Shown here piece by piece: positions 59,901 through 64,000 of a stretch of DNA of 64,000 bases. How positions within the stretch are numbered: the first letter of the stretch is position 1; each line of letters opens with the position of its first letter. The DNA is taken from assembly GCA_031772625.1 (NCBI GenBank), contig CM062813.1, forward strand, positions 769,048,720 through 769,112,719. The letters run 5' to 3'. The position numbers and the translations under genes were made by a program. A model generated the notes under the pieces. It did no database searches and was not told the DNA's origin. It saw only the letters and a program-made list of their open reading frames with translations. This DNA comes from Pinus tabuliformis (lineage: Eukaryota; Streptophyta; Pinopsida; Pinales; Pinaceae).

Positions 59901-60914
59901 AATAGCCAATAGGTTCTGTTTTTTCTTCTCGAGGTCCCTGAAGTGAGCCCTCGTATCCAGTGAAACATTATTTGAAGTAAGACAAGCAGATAATTCCTCT
60001 AATTCTTCATTTATCTTCTTTAGATCCTTTCTGTTGGAGATCACCATACCCCGCTGCCAATGTTTAACACATGATCTGAGGCCCGATAAGCGATCCAAGA
60101 AAGATTTGGACTGCCAAGGGCAATCATTAGGGGAATGTGATAGCCAATACTCCTTAATGAGCTTGTTGAACTGCTTTTCCTCCAACCAGACCCTATTAAA
60201 TTTGAACAGATAACTCCACCTATGGCCCACTAGATTCCATTTGATAGAGATGGGACGGTGGTTCGAAATGAAACTGGGAATGATCATGACAGAGGGATTC
60301 CCCAATTGATCAACCAAGCTGCCATGTATGAGGAACTGATCCAATCTCTTAGCAAGATATGCTTCATTTGACCTCCCATTGTCCCACGTAGGCCCCCCTC
60401 TGGTGGGAAGAACATCAACAAAAGTATGAATGAGAATGGCTTCTCTGATAAAAAAACCCACCCGGTCATTTTTCCTGCCCCTACGCCAGATCTCATCATT
60501 GCTCAAAGTACAATTAAAATCCCCCCCAATGATCAGAAAGTTAATGTCCAGAAACTCAAAAGAGAGGAAATGATCCCAGAATGTAAGGCGGTCTCTGTAC
60601 GGGGCATAAATATTTAGGATGTGAAAAGGTCCAGTAGAACCTCTGGTATATGCTAGGAGAAAAATACCTGCAAAACAACTAAAATCCATAGCAAAGATCC
60701 AAACCGGATCCCATAAAACCGCCAGATCACCAGAGAGACCAAAAGCATCCACTGCAGCTATATGTTAGGTGGGAAACATGTGCCTAAAATATGAAATGGA
60801 ATCTTGGCAACCATGCATAGTTTCTTGAATAAGAATGATCTTTGAGTTTGAAGATCTGAAAAGGTCCTTAAGAGCCAAAAATTTCGGGCCTGCTCCAAGA
60901 CCCCTAATGTTCAT
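56944..60914 (-). pseudogene. LINE ORF2 (endonuclease-RT-RNase H), few lesions
   Basis: ATG at 60914 begins MNIRGLGAGPKF. One TAA (60765-60767) interrupts the endonuclease N-terminus, after which 810 codons are open (60752-58320). Endonuclease shows LNIYAPYRDR, IGGDFNC and ISNHRPIS, with Asn where catalytic SDH has Asp. RT has RPISLCNTLYKIISK, LKIDLKKAYDCIDWG, GLRQGCSLSPLLF and LFVDDILLS. A one-base shift near 58340 moves the frame; the zinc-binding RT domain (58329-57475) and RNase H (YFDGATMNGICFCG, KAEAMALAGLL, FGDSKVIIDH) follow with stops at 58030 and 57475. Inactive, but less decayed than the plus-strand copy. Confidence 0.88.
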
Positions 60915-60928
60915 TTAAATTATATTAA

Positions 60929-62644
60929 TCATTTGGACGATTCCCTAGGCTTGCTTGCTCTAAGCAGCCCATTACCAGGGAGATCGACAATCAAGATGTC
61001 AACCGGAGAGAGGTCCCGGATGTGCATATCTGAGCTACCATTCCTGCCTCGGAAGTGTCTGCTTCCCTTGTTCTGTTTCCTTCTAACTGTTATATTAACA
61101 GTTGAGTTAGGACTGATGGATGGAGATGTAGATTTATGACGTTTAGAGAGAGATAGCGGGCGAAGGTTGAGGGAATCACGTTTCAACAGAATGTCTAGAT
61201 CATCTTCAAATAAAATTTTAGTGGAGGAACCAGGAGAGTTATGAGGGGTGACAGCGGAAGCAGGTGCCTTGCCTTTAATATCTGCCATCGTTTTTGGTGT
61301 AGAGGAAGAAGGCAGTAAAGGGAGAGGGGAATCCTTCCTTATGGGCGCACAGGAGCGATATCCAAGAGAGTGTGGAGAAGATGATATATATGTCACATGA
61401 GAAGTGTATGGAAACTCCTGTGAAGGATGAGGCACAGGAAGAGGAGAGGGAATGGCTTGATCCAAACAAGGTTCGGCGGGGAATAGGATTAATATAAAAG
61501 AGCATCCTCCTTTATGAAGGAGAGAGATACAAGGAGTGCGACGACTTAGATTTGGAAAGAGAGTTGCAATTGTTCTTCGCAGAGGAGCGATGACCTTGCT
61601 GGATATTACCTAAATACTGTGACTTTTTGATAGATTTGCTTGATTATTTCTCCAGAGAAATGTCCCGAGAGAGCGAGCGACGATCATGCCCCAGATTAGA
61701 AATTTTTCCCAAATCATATTTTCAACTATGATCAATACCACCCAACTCAGTCCTGGAAACTGAGGATATTCTGATATGTTCCTTCCCCTTTTGCCTACCA
61801 ATTGGACGACGAGGACAAGACACCTTCAAGTGACCAGATTTATGGCATACCGAGCATCTAAAAGGAACACCCCAGTAATCCAACCTCTTTTGTATGGCTA
61901 GATTGTCCCATGATAAATCAATGTATTCAGGAAAGCCCCCCCGTAATCTTTTTCAATAAAAATCCACGCAACTCATTTATATTTTGCCCCCAGACATTTG
62001 GGGTCAACATAGATAAACTTCCCAATGGTATTACCTATCACAGCCAAGGATTCCTTGGACCACAGTTCAATTGGGAGGCCCAGAAGTTTCACCCAAATAT
62101 AGTTATTTTGAGGAGTAGATCGCAAAGGATTGAAACCAATGTATCATTTGTGTAGGCCAAGAAAGCTTTTATCATGTACCCAGGGAAGAGAGAAGATTAC
62201 CTCAAGATCCTGTTCTTTAAGGAGGTGGAAAGTGTACCAATTGTTTATTAATCGGACAATAGTAGGAATATACCCCAAGAGAGCATTCCATTTATTTCCA
62301 ATCCAAGTCCTAATTTGGTCATCCTCCATAGATGGGAAGTGCCAGCGACCAACCAGTGCACGCTTCTGAAGACTAACTATCCTGTCCAAGAGGAAGGAAC
62401 TATCCAAATTCATGGCCGAGGGGGGAGAGGATGTTTTCACAGGACGTTGATTCCCACTGCAAGACTGGTAGCGAGATTCGTCATATTTTCGGCCCAAGTT
62501 TGGGATGAATGCTTGGGGAATGAGATTATCGGTCAGCAAAGTTTTCCAATTTACCTCTAAGAATGTCCCACCAAATCTTTTTTCAGCTTCCATGGTTGCC
62601 TGTACCATGGCTGACGCAATAGACGCGTCATAAAACGCGTCCAT
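60929..62644 (-). pseudogene. LINE ORF1 (RNA-binding protein), broken
   Basis: Likely start MDAFYDASIASAMVQATMEAE at 62644. A DUF4283-like region follows (WNALLGYIPTIVRLINNW) and continues in a second frame after 62144 (NYIWVKLLGLPIELWSKE), with stops near 61954. A complete zinc knuckle C-X2-C-X4-H-X4-C (CSVCHKSGHLKVSC) lies at 61856-61815. The C-terminal portion (61465-60929) is open and ends with the NITVRRKQNKGSR.FRGR block shared with the other LINE. The stop at 60929 lies 15 bases before the ORF2 ATG. Confidence 0.8.
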
Positions 62645-62700
62645 TCTAGCAGAGAAGAACCTACTAGAATAAATCAAGAGAGGACAACAAATTCAAAATA

Positions 62701-64000
62701 TGATTAGTGGTATTTGACGGAGGTCAGAGCTATCAGACCGACAATGACTAAATTAAGGGATGCAATGTGCCCTAAATGTGCGGAGGATACGATTATTAAC
62801 TCATTAGGGTTTTCATGTAATGACGGCCTACAGAAGGGATCTAAGGACTTCGAAGGCACGTGATATGCCTTGACCAAAACAAAAGAAGGATCTACAAGGA
62901 TAACTCCATCACTGACATCCATAATAAATGGAAAAGACAATAGGACAGAAAGAAGTTAATGTAGATAACCATATTGACAGCTTCTATTTAAGTAAGTGAT
63001 AAATATTGTACTCACTTACGTCATTTGAAGAATACTGAAAGCCAATAAATGATAACAGTTGATAATCCTGAGAGGGAACAGACCATGGAGTTATCGGAAA
63101 AGATGAAAGGCAGCCCAAAAGAAAGCTATGATGAGCCCGGGAAAAGGATGCAGCAACAATAACAGTGGCTACACTTGCACCACCATGGGCCAATTTTGAT
63201 TCTAAAATCTAAACATGGCTTTGATAGAACCACATAATTTTTTATGTTCAGGAAGGGGGCCCAGATCCGACTTAAGAAAAGTGACCAGAGAAAGGAGCCA
63301 GACAGAATAGAGACCAACATTCAAAGGCATTACAATCTTATCTATTAGGCAACATAATTATAAAGTTGTAACCCTAGATGCAAAAAACTCAAGATGAAAT
63401 AGAATTCATAATCTATAAAGATGAAATATATTTTAACATGAATATGAAATCCATTACCCTATTCAATTCTCTCTCACAGCTATAAAGGAGAAAAATAGCT
63501 CTTTATCATCTATATCAGAGTAAAACACCGATAGTACTAACCTCTTATCTCAGCAACCGCGGAGAGGAGAGCACCGAAAGATCATGTAAGTCGCCTCCCA
63601 ACCTTTAGCCACCAACCAGCTCCCGCAAGGATGACAGATGCAAGACAGCCAATACCATAGGCCGAAACAGATAACGAAAAGACCATACTATGAACCAAGA
63701 AATCTTCCTTATGACAAAAATCTAAAGGATAGAACCATAACAGAAAGATGTTGAGAAGCTAGGAGTTCTGAAAAGAAAACCTAAACGAATGACTGTAAAC
63801 ATTCCCAGGACCATAATGAGAATCACCAAGACGGGGAAGGCGAACTCAGGGATCCCCGCGCAGGAGAGCGCGGAGGAGGAGGGAAACCAAAACCAAAAAG
63901 GAAAGTATAGAATATTTTGACAGAAAGCTTAGGGGCAGCCGACATGCAAAAATGCCACACCAAGAACAAACAGGTGGAGCATCATGCAGGAAGCTGGATG
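62701..64000 (-). other. probable LINE 5' leader or flanking DNA
   Basis: No gene recognised. A GC-rich patch at about 63850-63890 with a 'ggggatccccgcgcagg' word lies near the window edge, and could be the start of the LINE leader. The element boundary cannot be set. Confidence 0.35.

Larger units (their letters stand above)
56515..62700 (-). mobile_element. L1-type LINE, minus strand, better preserved
   Basis: Right to left: ORF1 from 62644, ORF2 from 60914, 3' region ending near 56515 in a T-rich stretch (A-rich on the element strand). Same ORF1 and ORF2 domain order and shared motifs as the LINE at 8.4-14.6 kb. The 5' end is not defined; 62701-64000 may be 5' leader. No target-site duplication was identified. 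Confidence 0.85.

Overview
This window is nuclear DNA of a land plant. It is AT-rich, gene-poor and mostly retrotransposons. The host genes recognisable in it are all broken plant genes: an HSPRO-like gene, an ABCG half-transporter fragment, and a cysteine-rich receptor-like kinase (CRK) with DUF26 domains. The transposon load and the style of the DUF26 receptor would suit a large seed-plant genome, perhaps a gymnosperm, but the sequence alone does not settle the species.

Layout. 0.8-2.05 kb: minus-strand fragment of an LTR retrotransposon leader. 4.7-6.0 kb: HSPRO-like gene with one in-frame stop. 8.4-14.6 kb: decayed L1-type LINE, plus strand. 15.4-15.8 kb: ABCG pseudogene fragment. 17.8-21.9 kb: 3'-truncated copia element, minus strand. 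21.9-23.9 kb: duplicated piece of CRK fused to a copia 5' LTR and gag start. 25.5-33.4 kb: CRK gene split by a copia element (26107-32522, TSD TGTGT) inserted in its transmembrane codons. 35964-45624: very young non-autonomous LTR element (TSD GAAGT; LTRs differ at 3 of 1054 positions). 45889-52207: minus-strand copia element (TSD GAATT). 52.2-56.5 kb: AT-rich intergenic DNA. 56.5-62.7 kb and probably beyond: minus-strand LINE of the same family as the first.

The most unusual feature is inside the non-autonomous element. Downstream of its only long ORF (a gag-protease-like protein, with no reverse transcriptase, RNase H or integrase recognised) lies an array of about 38 small units (40797-43490). 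Each unit has two pairs of complementary arms in the interleaved order A-B-A'-B', the topology of an H-type RNA pseudoknot, with a U-rich first loop and an A-rich last loop. The sequences of both helices change from unit to unit, but the complementarity is kept. This looks like conservation of a fold rather than of a sequence. The same element carries a near-perfect heat-shock element in its LTR upstream of a TATA box.

History that can be read from the sequence: a copia element entered the CRK gene; a segment spanning the left junction was then duplicated; a second copia element of opposite orientation entered exon 3 of the duplicated copy. Separately, the non-autonomous element and the 45.9-52.2 kb copia inserted about 260 bp apart in a tandemly duplicated host sequence. 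No intact host protein-coding gene is visible in this window.
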